Shown in pieces: positions 1 through 9,758 of a DNA stretch of 64,000 nt. The notes beneath the pieces were generated by a model. The model was not told the origin of the DNA and searched no databases. It saw only the letters and a program-made list of their open reading frames with translations. The DNA is from Heloderma charlesbogerti (lineage: Eukaryota; Chordata; Lepidosauria; Squamata; Helodermatidae): the NCBI GenBank assembly GCA_026122225.1, contig JANEZZ010000734.1, positions 558,001-622,000 on the forward strand. Direction: 5' to 3'. Each line of letters begins with the position of its first letter. Position 1 is the stretch's first letter. Both the position numbers and the translations under genes were made by a program.

Positions 1-91
1 CAATCCTATGTGTGTTTAGGCAGAAAAAGCTGGGGAATGCTGCAAGTTGTAGGACTTTTTTCTGTCTGAACATGCATAGGATTGCACCCTG
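1..91. repeat. Palindromic MITE 'P' (AATCCTATGC type), left end cut by window
   Basis: The sequence begins CAATCCTATG and ends GCATAGGATTGCACCCT, with inner inverted segments around GGGGAATGCTG and GTAGGACTTTTTTCTGTC. The same foldback unit recurs at 15707-15766, 17014-17131, 59633-59753 and 61959-62090. It is short, non-coding and able to form one hairpin. The transposon superfamily is not determined. Confidence 0.75.
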
Positions 92-1102
92 AAAGAGATA
101 ATTTAGCAACACTAAAAGCCACTCTCACAGCAACCCTGGCACCATGACAAAAGTGAGTTTTCTCCCTTTGGGGAGAAGGTTGTTTCAGCAAGTGGGAAAG
201 GGAATCTGACACTTTGAAGGCTTGAAACACCTCCTTGAGGGAGCAGTTAGGGAACAGTTCCATTCTGATATGATGCCATACCACTGAAGGACCACATATG
301 CTTGTGTAGGTCTTTCCAGCAGAGTGGAAATAAGGTAGGAAAAACTCCTAGACTCATTATTGCTCATGTGGTTGTGATATTCATACACATTCTTGAATGG
401 CATCATATCACATGGGCTGGATGAGTGTGTGAAGAGATGTTAGATATCTCAGTTACAGGGGGTGAGTTCAGTGCATTTTTTCAGAAGGAAGCATCATGTC
501 ATGTTAACAGCTGTTGTTATTATTATTAAGCCCTTGCTGTAAAAATTGTGTTCCTAAGGATGTCCCCCGCTGGCTGCAAGGTAAGAGTTGCTCATTAAAT
601 TTTCCACACAGAATAGCAAAGGCTTCTTTTCCCTGCTCACCCCCCTCAGTGAGGGCTCCAAAGCGAACGTCCCTGTACCACGTATGCTTCACTTTGCTTC
701 ATTGAGATGCTGTTGCTAACTCAGCAAAGCCATTGAAAATGAATGCCAAAAAGAAGAGAAAGAAACCCCGACCCCAAATACAGGATATCTCTAGAGCTGA
801 ACAAAACTATTATTGAAAATAAGCAATAAAAACTCAAAGAAACTTTGTTGTGGAAGGAAAATAACTACAAGCTTTGAACCTTTGGATGCAGAGTTTTGTA
901 CTGCTCTTCTGTGATGTTTGTCTTTTGCTGTTGGGGGGTGGCATTTGTTTTGTTGTTGATTTCTTGTTTTGATTTCACCATTCTTTGGAGTAGATAGGAC
1001 ATCAATATTTTTAATAAATAATGTATCTATACCAATACCTCTGTCACATGACACATGGCATAATTAAGTGGGGAAAATCCTCCCGTGCAAGCTCCGTTGA
1101 AG
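92..1102. other. No recognised feature
   Basis: AT-rich sequence. The short open frames on both strands have no recognisable domain. No repeat family was identified. Confidence 0.4.
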
Positions 1103-2112
1103 ATTATTTATTTATTTATTTATTTAAACATTTCTATCCCGCCCTATACCATTAAGATCTCAGGGCGGCATACAGATAAAATCAATGTAAACAATATAAA
1201 ACAATAAATAATTTAAACACCTAAAAACATATTAAACTATTAAAACAAGCTAAAACCAGTTAAAATCTAAAATAATAAAACAGTTAAAACAATGTGCTAG
1301 GGAATGCATTTAGCCCTCAAAGGCTTTGGTGGAAAGCCACGTTTTTACTTGGCACCGAAATGAGACCAACGTCTGTGCCAATTCGGCCTCCAAGAGGAGG
1401 GCATTCCACAACCAGGGTGCCAAAGCAGAGAAGGCCCTCTCCCATGTCCCACCATAGTGTATGTCTCATACTGGTGGGACGCAGAGGAGGGCCCCTCCAA
1501 CAGATCTCAGTTCTCGGGCAGGCATATATAGGGAGAGGTGCTCCCTCAATTATTGAGGTCCCGAGCTGCTTAGGGCTTTAAATGTCATCACCAAAACCTT
1601 GAATTCTGACTGGAAGTGTATTGGCAGCCAGTGCAATTCCTTTAAAACCAGTGTTATATGGTTTTTATGAGGTGTTCCGGTCAGCAGTCTAGCTGCTGCA
1701 TTTTGCACTAGTGGCAACTTCCAAGTCATTGTCAAGGGCAGCCCATGTAAAGTGCACTGAAGTAGTCTAATCGGGAAGTTACCAGCGCATGTACTACTGT
1801 GGCTAGGTTATCCTAGCCCAGGAAAGGCCATCGCTGGTGGATCAGCCAAAGCCGGCCCCAAGTACTCCGGGCCACGGAGTCCACCTGGGGCTCCAGTGAC
1901 AGGGATGGATCTAGGAGTACTCTGGAGCATTTGGGAGTTGCCACAAAACGTGACTATATCACTAAAGTACGTAGAACTTAGTGCCCCATCAATGGATCCC
2001 CCCATCTCTGCAAGCATCAAGTAGGGACGTGAAAGTCCTCTCCAGCTCAGCCTTTGAAAATCAATAGGGATTTTCTGGCATTCCTGTTAAGCCCCATTTT
2101 AAGCTAGTCCCA
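1103..2112 (-). mobile_element. L2-clade LINE, 3' fragment, degraded
   Basis: On the minus strand the element ends in a TTTA-repeat tail (about 1103-1126), preceded by the CCGCCCTGAGAT-type segment typical of L2-like 3' ends. Translation at 1550-1735 (minus) gives LVQNAAARLLTGT and LHWLPIHF, which align with LVQNRAARLLTGT and LHWLPVHF in the better-preserved L2 copy at 36.6-39.1 kb. Further upstream, around 1830-1920, a LRSLGVLLDP-like stretch is present with stops. Only the RT C-terminal region and tail remain. It is clearly dead. Confidence 0.8.
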
Positions 2113-3175
2113 GATTGAAAGGGTCAAGACAAGAGAACCTGTGGATGTTCACCCTAGCCTGAAACAAACTTCCAGAGTTCTTTAGAAGGTTGCCTCAAAG
2201 GAGAGGCAACTTTTAAGAACCCCCACCCAACCCAACACTCTTCTTCAGCTTGGATCAATCTAGGCCAGAGAAGTATTCCTGCCTGGTTTCTCTTCCCACA
2301 GATCTGTGCCCGCTAAGTTCTAAGTCCCCAAAGCAGTCTTCCCAGCCTTCCCTTTACTTACCTGGACAAGGGGAAGCAGCAGTAGACAGTGGGGAGAAAG
2401 GCAGGGTTTTTTTCTTCTTTCATTCTCCTTCTTCGTCATCTTGATGTGCTCTGCAGCAGCTTGGGAATGAAAGAATGGTGGTCCTTGAACATGAAGTCTT
2501 CCCTAGGGATACCTCCATGGCACTAACCAGGGAAGAGACTCCAAGCCCCAAGTGCCACTGCTCTGTCAGTCCTGGTGTACTCTGCAGCAAGTGTTCACTG
2601 AGATCTGTTCTGGGGGCCTTTCTCTAGGGCCCCCAACATCTGAGATGAGGCGAGTAGCAACTGGAGATGGCTTTTTTGGATGTGGCAACCTACCTGTGGA
2701 ATTCACTCCTCAGAGGGGCTCGCTCAGCTCCCAACACTGTTCTCTTTCAGGCTTCCCTTCTATTTTCTCAGGGTGTTTTTTTAACTGCTGTCGTTTTTAT
2801 TTCTGCAAGATGGTTTATAATGCTGCCTTAACTGCAGTATATAGCCTTTGATGTTTTATCTTTTTGTTGTAAACTGCCTTGATTTAAAAAAAAATGAATT
2901 GCAATATAAAACTCTTAAATTAAATAAAGGAGAAACTATAATGGTGTAAATTTGTTTGCACTGTTTCTGCTTAAGTCGCTTCTTAGGAGTTAGCCATCCA
3001 AGAGCTAGATTCTTATTTCAGTGCGAATCCATTGAAGCAGCATAGATTTTTCAGATAAAGTCTTAATGATGTCCAAGTCAAAAGCAAAGTTCCTTGTCAT
3101 ATTGGTAGAGCCATAATTTCCTTAAACTGAATTTCATCAGTAGTCTAAACCAAAATATTTCTTTTCACCAGAGAG
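2113..3175. other. Mostly unrecognised; possible retroelement tail near 2800-2935
   Basis: No gene is recognised. Around 2810-2935, text like GTAAACTGCCTTGATTT followed by an A/T-rich end resembles the 3' tails of L2-type elements on the plus strand, but no coding part is attached. The rest holds nothing I can name. Confidence 0.3.
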
Positions 3176-3217
3176 CAATCCTATGGCCACTAGACACTGT
3201 CTAGATGGCCATAGGAT
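3176..3217. repeat. Short palindrome (AATCCTATGGCC type)
   Basis: Inverted arms AATCCTATGGCC and GGCCATAGGATT flank a CTAGACACTGTCTAG core that is itself self-complementary. A decayed second copy lies at 15016-15064. This looks like a minimal foldback repeat. Confidence 0.65.
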
Positions 3218-3264
3218 TTATTGGTTTCCAGAATCATTTCCCATCATCTGAGATCTTCGTCAGA

Positions 3265-3606
3265 GGCCCTATTCTGCATCTCACCATCAAGAGAGGTGAA
3301 GTTGGTGGGTACATGAGAAAGGGTTTTCTCTAAAGCAGCAGCTCAAATGTGGAACTCCCTCCTGGGAAGTCAGGCTGGCTCCATCCCTACTGAGTTTGGG
3401 GCAGACAGTAAAAACTGTATTGTTTTGCCAGGCCTTTGGCTTTTAAAATGGTATTTGGCCAGCTTTTAAAGAATGTTCTGTTTTTGTTTTTTATTTTAAT
3501 GTTAAGATCTTATTGGATGTTACTGTACATTGCTTGATGGGCCTGGTGGGCAGAACAGTGATATATAAATACTTTGAGTAACTAAAATAAATAAAAATGA
3601 GGTACT
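3265..3606 (+). mobile_element. L2-clade LINE 3' end, degraded
   Basis: A WNSLL-like segment (GTGGAACTCCCTCCTGGG, near 3348) and following sequence match the L2 C-terminus (LWNELPSEV in the 36.6-39.1 kb copy). It is followed by a T-rich 3' UTR and an end with GATATATAAATA and AAATAAATAAA. 5'-truncated and coding-dead. Confidence 0.65.
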
Positions 3607-3635
3607 GAGAAATGGCCTTTATACAGGGGCTAGGG

Positions 3636-3756
3636 CAGGGGTCCCAACCTTTTTGGACTCATGGGCACATTTAGGAATTTGAGAAACTGCTGTGGGCAAT
3701 ACCACAAAATGGCTACCATGAAGGAGAGCTTTGGCTATTGGGCATTACAGAAATGT
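3636..3756 (+). mobile_element. hAT (Charlie-like) terminal fragment
   Basis: Begins CAGGGGTCCCAACCTTTT, the usual look of a Charlie-type hAT terminus, and runs into an AAAT microsatellite. I could not find the second end or a TSD, so the family call is tentative. Confidence 0.35.
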
Positions 3757-3758
3757 AA

Positions 3759-3809
<51 letters not shown>
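3757..3809. repeat. (AAAT)n microsatellite
   Basis: About 13 uninterrupted AATA/AAAT units, probably expanded from the A-rich tail of an adjacent retroelement. Confidence 0.95.
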
Positions 3810-3810
<1 letters not shown>

Positions 3811-3942
3811 CAAATGGATGCCATGGCTAGTCAAAAGACAAGTAATTCACCCAACAAACTGTGTACAAGCAAAAGAAGAGTCTGAACTACAAAGCCAATT
3901 TACATATTTGACCCCACAGAAGCACAACAAAATACCCATTTA

Positions 3943-4006
3943 AGGCTATGCAATCCTATGCATACTTACATGGAACACAGTGGGAATTACTTCCGAGTAG
4001 ATTCTG
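3943..4006. repeat. Interspersed repeat (GCAATCCTATGCATACTTAC type), fragment
   Basis: GCAATCCTATGCATACTTAC followed by GTGGGAATTACTTCCGAGTAG resembles a common squamate short repeat containing facing AAGTCCCATTGA and TCAATGGG segments. Only one half is present here. A related piece lies at 15653-15706. Confidence 0.5.
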
Positions 4007-4204
4007 CTCTGTTCATCCTCCTCACACATGCACACTTTTCCCTAGCCCCAAAAGAAAGGAAAATGCCTCCAGCCCCAAAAGGAAATAAAAAGTTTCTCCC
4101 ACCTCAACCCCAAGCTTGGGGCATCCTGTTCCCCACCTGGTGCAACTACTCCTCTGCCATCACAGCCCTCACCCAGGAAGGTGCTGTGTCTGTGCATGTG
4201 TGTG

Positions 4205-4575
4205 TGAAGAATGAGAGAAGGGGCTGGGAAGGGAGAGAAAAAAAGCAAGGCTGGGGGCTGGGAGGGTGAAGAAATAGTGAGATAAAGTGGGGATAAGGAG
4301 AGAAAGCAAAAGGCTAGGGACTGGGAAGGATGGTGAAATAGCAAAAGAATGCAAGACTAGAGGCTAGGAGGAGGATAAACAGCAAGGTAAAGAGGTGGGG
4401 AGAGGTATAGGGTAGAAGCTGGGAGGGAGGGGGAAAGAGCAAGGCAAGGGGGTAGACGGGAGAGAAAGAGTGAGGCTAGAGGCTGGAAAGGGGAGAAACA
4501 GTGAGGTAAGGAAGTGTGGGAGAAAAAAAGCAAGGCTAGAGGCTGGAAGCAGAGAGGAAGAGAAAAGGAGAAAGC
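4205..4575. repeat. Purine-rich minisatellite, about six ~60-bp units
   Basis: Imperfect direct units contain GAGAAAGCAAGGCTAGAGGCTGGGAGGG followed by a GAAACAGTGAGGTAAGG-like segment; GGCTAGAGGCTGG itself appears at least twice. The G+A content of the plus strand is very high. There is no coding potential beyond random frames. Confidence 0.75.
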
Positions 4576-4836
4576 TCTGTGTTGATGGAAGATTGAGCAG
4601 GGTCAGGGAGCAACTCTTTCATAGAATCATAGAATCATAGAATAGTAGGGTTGGAAGGGGCCTATAAGACCATCAAGTCCTGCTCGATGCAGGAATCCAA
4701 GTCAGAGCATCCCTGACAGATGGCTGTCCAGCCTCGTCTTGAACGCCTCCAGTGTGGGAGAGCCCATTACCTCCCTAGGGAATTGTTTCCATTGTCGTAT
4801 TGCTCTAACAGTCAGGAAGGTTTTCCGGATGTTCAG

Positions 4837-5676
4837 CTAGAATCTGGCTTCCTGTAACTTGAGCCCATGATTCTGTGTCCTGCACTCTGGAATGATCGAG
4901 AAGACATCCTGGCCTTCCTCTCTGTGACAACCTTGCAAGTACTTGGAGAGCGCTATCATATCTCCCCTCTGTCTTCTCTTCTCAAGGCTAAACGTGCCCA
5001 GTTCTTTCAGTCGCTCTTCATAGGGCTTTGTTTCCAGTCCCCTGATCATCTTTGTTGCCCTCCTCTGAACCCCCTCCAATTTGTCTGCATCCTTCTTCAA
5101 GTGTGGTGCCCAGAACTGGACACAGTACTCCAGGTGAGGCCTAACCAGTGCTGAGTAGAGGGGAACTAGTACTTCCCGGGATTTGGAAGCTATGCTTCTA
5201 TTAATGCAGCCCAAAAGAGCATTGGCCTTTTGTGCAACCACATCACATTGTTGGTTCATATTCAGCTTGTGATTGACAACAATTCCAAGATCCTTTTCTC
5301 TTGTAGTGTTGTTGAGCCATGTATCCCCCATCTTGTATCTGTGCATTTGGTTACTTTTTCCTAGGTGCGGAACTTGGCATTTATCCCTATTAAATGTCAT
5401 TCTGTTGTTTTCTGCCCAGTGCTCCAGTCTATCTAGATCACTTTGAATTTTGTTTCAGTCTTCCAAAGTATTAGCTATCCTGCCCAATTTTGTGTCATCT
5501 GCAAATCTGATCAGCATTCCCTGCACCTCCTCCTCCAAGTCATTAATAAAAATGTTGAAGAGTACTGGGCCCATGACTGAGCCCTGTGGTATCCCACTCG
5601 TTACCTCTCCCCATTTGAGAAGGTCCCATTGATAAGCACTCTTTGAGTCCGATTCTGTAGCCAACTGTGGATCCAC
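4837..5676 (-). pseudogene. CR1-A RT palm/C-terminal coding remnant
   Basis: Two stretches in one frame, separated by a single stop near 5455 where the other copies read LEDRNKIQ. The upstream part holds [20 protein letters not shown] and the polymerase motif FADDTKL, the CR1 version of the YADD box that binds catalytic metal. The downstream part has [17 protein letters not shown] and [11 protein letters not shown], the conserved C-terminal region of CR1 ORF2. The two catalytic aspartates are intact. The enzyme would have reverse-transcribed CR1 RNA at a nicked chromosomal target. Frame breaks on the 5' side preclude activity. Confidence 0.88.
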
Positions 5677-5746
5677 CAGATGGTTGTTTCATCTAGCCCA
5701 CTTTGAGCTAGTTTGTTCATCAGGATAACATGGTTACATGGGGCAC

Positions 5747-6217
5747 TTAGTCGAAAGCTTTGCTGAAGTCGAGGTATATTATGTCTACAGCATTCCCATG
5801 GTCCACAAGGGAGGTTACCTGATCAAAAAATGAGTTCAGATTCATCTGGCAGGACTTGTTCTTGACAAATCCATGTTGGCTTCGAGTAATCACTGCATTG
5901 TTTTCAAGGTGCTTCCAGATGGATTTCTTTATCATCAAAATTTTCCCAGGGATTGATGTCAGACTGACTGGTCTGTAGTTCCCAGGTTCCTCCTTTTTAC
6001 CCTTTTTGAAGATAGGGACAACATTAGCCCTCCTCCAGTCATCTGGCACTTCACCTGTCCTCCATGATTTCTCAAAGACAATAGACAGCAGTTCTGAGAG
6101 TTCTTCTGCCAGTTCCTTTATTACTCTAGGATGCAGTTCATCTGGCCCTGGAGATTTGAACTCATTCAAAGTAAGTAGGTGTTCCTTGACCATATGCCTA
6201 TTGATCTCAAGCTGCAA
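5747..6217 (-). pseudogene. CR1-A RT fingers/palm remnant
   Basis: About 156 codons with [34 protein letters not shown] (RT blocks 1-2) and IIYLDFSKAFD (block 3, which includes a catalytic aspartate). A frameshift separates it from the downstream FADD part and another from the upstream linker, so it is a relic of the same polymerase. Confidence 0.88.
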
Positions 6218-7152
6218 TCCTGCTCCTTCAGCCTGTACTTCGCCTTTGCCAGGGGATCATAGACCCTCTTTTGGGAGAAGACTGAGCCAAAGTAGGAATT
6301 GAGCACCTCTGCCTTTTCTTTGTCATCTGTTATCATCTCGCCATCCTTATATAATAGCTGAACCACCATTTCTTTCCCCTGTCTTTTACTATGCATGTAG
6401 CTGAAGAAAGCTTTTTTGTTGCTTTTAGCATCCCTCGTTAACCTCAGCTCGTTCTCAGCTTTAGCCTTCCTGATGCCATCCCTGCAATTCTGTGCTACCT
6501 GCCTGTACTCTTCCTTTGTTACTTGCCCTTCTTTCCACTTCCTATATGTGTCCTTTTTTGTTTTCACATAATCTCTAAGTTTTTTGTGAAGCCACATTGG
6601 CTTCTTCTGTTGTCTTCCACCTTTTTGTCCTGTTGGAATGGTTTGTGCCTTGAGAATTTCCTTTTTCAAAAGCTCCTACCCATCTTGGACTCCTTTTCTC
6701 GTTAGCGCCACTTGCTATGGGACCTTACTGATAATTGTTCTGAGTTTATTAAAATCAGTCTTCCTAAAATCCAGCGAACGCGTTTGACTACACTCGGCTT
6801 TTGCTTCCCTTAGAACCAAGAACTCAAGTACAACATGGTCGCTTTCCCCCAGAGTTCCTGTAACTGCTACTTCATCCACTAAGTCATCTCTGTTGGTTAG
6901 GATCAAGTCAAGGATAGCCGATCCTCTAGTTCCTTCCTCTACTTTCTGTAGGAGGAAGTTATCTACCACACAAGTCAGGAATTTCCTGGAGGGGCCATGT
7001 TTTGCAGAATTTGTCTCCCAACAAATATCAGGGAAACTGAAGTCCCCCATTACTACTACATCATGCTTCCTTAAAACATTGGCTATTTGCTTTTCAAAAG
7101 TTTCATTGTCGTCTTCTCCTTGATTGGGTGGCCAGTAGTAGACTCCCACCAT
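6166..7152 (-). pseudogene. CR1-A EN domain and EN-RT linker remnant
   Basis: The upstream stretch (6715-7152) contains GVYYWPPNQGEDD, VMGDFSFPDICWE, AILDLILTNRDDLVDE and a GESDHVVLEF motif; the SDH triad segment is typical of APE-like endonucleases in non-LTR elements. The same frame continues, after two stops near 6670-6714, into the linker (KKPMWLHKKLRD, TKEEYRQVAQNCRDGIRKAKAE). The N-terminal part of EN is missing because of truncation. Confidence 0.88.
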
Positions 7153-7295
7153 CAGGTTCCTTTTATTCTTTGCTCCTTTTTTTTTATCTAGATGCTCTCG
7201 ATGGGGCTACCAAGCTCATCCTCCTGTATTTCTGTGCAGAGATATGTATTTTTTACATACAGTGCAACCCCACCTCCCTTTCCTTCTCGCCCTGC

Positions 7296-7989
7296 CTGCT
7301 CCACAGTTCATCAGCAGCAAGTTCAGGAACAGGAAGTAGAACATGACACCTTACCCTTTTTCAAGGTTTTTATTTAAAACATTTTTTGGAAGGGGACAAG
7401 TGGCAAGCTTTGTGGGCACTGTTGGAGGTCCCTGCGGGTGCCTGGGGAATGGGGGTGTTGGGTGTTCTGGACAGTAGAGTACAGGCAGGCAGAAGAACCT
7501 GGAAGCTGCAGAACTGTGTGCCTGTTCTGGAATGCCATGAAGTTCATAGCGGCTGAATTTCACATGGTGATTTGAACTCTACACCCAACATTTTGGCTGC
7601 ACCTTTCCAGTTAAGAGTAGAATCACTTAACCCACTTCCTCAACTTTCTCAAAGTCACACATCTCTTTCAAACACTTGAGGAATACTAGATGGTTTATCT
7701 TCTGTTGTATTTGTCCCCTACTTGTAAAAGAGAAATAACAGCGGCCTTCCTTACAGTATAGTTGTGAGAGCAAGCAAGGTAAACTAGAAATGGCTTTACA
7801 TATGTTGTGTTTCCTATATCATCAGTTATGGTAATGTCATATTGCTCTCTTCTTACCCTTCTTACTGCCTTTGACTGCATCATATAAATTTCTCAGTGCA
7901 CAGTAGTCTAAAGCCTATTCAGTCATGAATCTATGTTTAACCCCAATCTGCTACATGTGAACCACATCTCATTCTTTTACTATATATCT
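7296..7989. other. No recognised feature
   Basis: No coding or repeat family was identified between CR1-A and the SINE. Confidence 0.4.
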
Positions 7990-8260
7990 TTATTAGTATT
8001 AAAATTATTATTATTATTACTATTACTGCCACTGCTACTACTACTACATTTACAGTATATCCCACCTTTTTCCCTCTTGCAAGGAACCCAAGGTGGCTGA
8101 CATAGTTCCCCTCCTCTCCATTTTATCCTCATAACAACCCTGTGGGGTAGGTTAGGCTGCGATTCAGTGACTGTCCCAAAGTCACCCAATGAGTTTCATG
8201 GCTGAGTGGGGATTAGAACCCAGATCTCATGTACTCCTTGCCTATATCCATTCTCCGCAC
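7990..8260 (-). mobile_element. tRNA-derived MIR-like SINE
   Basis: On the minus strand the order is a GGGTTCTAATCCC box-B-like motif, CACTGAATCGCAGCC, a GGGTGACTTTGGGACAG core, ACCCCACAGGGTTGTTATGA and an ATT-repeat tail. This matches MIR/CORE-type SINEs with an L2-like 3' end. Relatives are at 13480, 30297 and 42148. Confidence 0.75.
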
Positions 8261-8896
8261 ATCTTTCTACTTTACCATTCTTTTACAATTTAAGGCAGGT
8301 GGGCAGAGCAGGCAGGCAGGCAGGCAGGGCAAGGGAATTGTGGCTGTGCCTGGTGTGACCCATCTTAGGTTAGCCTGCTACCCAGTTTTGGATTCCTGCC
8401 TTCCAGTTGAACACTAGTGGAGAAGACAACTATGGTCATGTTGGTCTTAATGCATAAGAAAAACGAAATAGCTAAGAATGCAATCCTATGCCCTCCTCGT
8501 GTTGATGGCTGGAGAAGCTTAAGAATGTGCACTGTTGGCTCCCCATTATCCTCTGCCAGCAGAGAGAAGTGCCACTGGGGTAGGGCTATGCCATGGCAGA
8601 AGTCCCCACTGTGCCTGATTTGCTGAGAAGTGACCACTGGTAGTTGTCCCACCAGCAATAGCTGGTGGAAAGCTCCAATATGGGGCATTCTAGGGGCTAG
8701 GTGGGGAGAGGCCAACTTTGGATCTGCAGGACCTGAAACCACATCATTCCCCAGATGGGAATCTGGGAGATTTGGTCCTGATGTTCATCTGGCCCTGATG
8801 ATCATGAAGATCATCTGGCCCTGATCATTTGTGATCTGGCCATGGGAGATCTAGCCCTGTCAGCTATCTGGAGCTAATTCCCTGCCTTCCATTGCC
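8261..8896. other. No gene; short tandem motifs
   Basis: GGCA repeats occur at 8297-8327. A GATCATCTGGCCCTGAT-type motif recurs about three times at 8770-8850. Nothing else was recognised. Confidence 0.45.
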
Positions 8897-8919
8897 ATCA
8901 ATGAGGGGTTTGTTGTTGT

Positions 8920-9669
8920 TCAGTTGTTCAGTCGTGTCCGACTCTTCGTGACCCCATGGACCATAGCACACCAGGCCTTCCTGTCCTGCGCTCTCTCCTG
9001 GAGTGTGCTCAAGTTCATATTCATTGCATCCGTGATGCTATCTAGCCATCTCATCCTCTGCCGTCCCCTTCTCCTTTTGCCTTCAGTCTTTCCCAGCATC
9101 AGGGTCTTTTTCAGAGAGTTTTCTCTTTGCATTAGGTGGCCAAAATATTTCAGCTTCAGCTTCAGTATCTGTCCTTCCAATGAGCACTCAGGGTTGATTT
9201 CCTTTAGGATGGACTGATTTGACCTCCTTGCAGTCCAGGGGACTCGTAAGAGTCTTCTCCAGCACCACAGTTCGAAAGCATCAATTCTTCGGCGCTCAGC
9301 CTTCCTTATAGTCCAGCTCTCACAGCCATACGTTACTACTGGGAAAACCATAGCTTTGATTAGACAGACCTTTGTTGGCAAGGTGATGTCTCTGCTTCTT
9401 ACTATGCTGTCTAGGTTTGCCATAGCTTTCCTCCCAAGGAGCAAGCGTCTTTTAATTTCATGGCTACAGTCACCGTCGGCGGTGATCTTGGAGCCCAAGA
9501 AAGTAAAATCTGTCACTGCTTCCATTTCTTCCCCTTCGATATGCCAGGAAGTGATAGGGCCAGATGCCATGATCTTCGTTTTTTTACTGTTGAGTTTCAA
9601 ACCAGCTTTTGCACTCTCCTCTTTCACCCTCAGCAAGAGGCTCTTGAGATCCTCTTCACTTTCTGCCAT
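8920..9669 (-). pseudogene. BovB-1 RT C-terminal part
   Basis: Contains AKAGLKLNSKKTKIM, FTFLGSKITADGDCSHEI, VTYGCESWTIRKAERRRIDAF and LRVPWTARRSNQSIL, the conserved RTE thumb and C-terminal domain. Just upstream, in the same frame (about 9670-9700), NNL-stop-YADDTTL shows a TGA replacing the Arg of BovB-2 (NYLRYADD). The polymerase motif itself is intact. The frame runs to the element's 3' end with no 3' UTR beyond the short tail, as usual for RTE. Confidence 0.93.
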
Positions 9670-9758
9670 TAGGGTGGTATCGTCTGCATATCAGAGGTTG
9701 TTGATAATTCTCCCAGCAATCTTAATTCCGACCTGTGATTCATCCAACCCGGCATTTC

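Larger units (their letters stand above)
4621..7295 (-). mobile_element. CR1 LINE 'CR1-A', 5'-truncated
   Basis: The minus-strand 3' end at 4621 carries three ATTCTATG-type units, the hallmark of CR1 termini, preceded by a TTATAGGCCCCTTCCAACCC segment. Coding remnants in order from the 5' side are EN (6715-7152), a linker (6166-6669), RT (5747-6217) and the RT thumb/C-terminus (4837-5676). At about 7295 similarity to CR1-E ends abruptly, as expected for 5' truncation. Several frameshifts and stops make it non-functional. No TSD was sought because CR1 normally leaves none. Confidence 0.93.
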
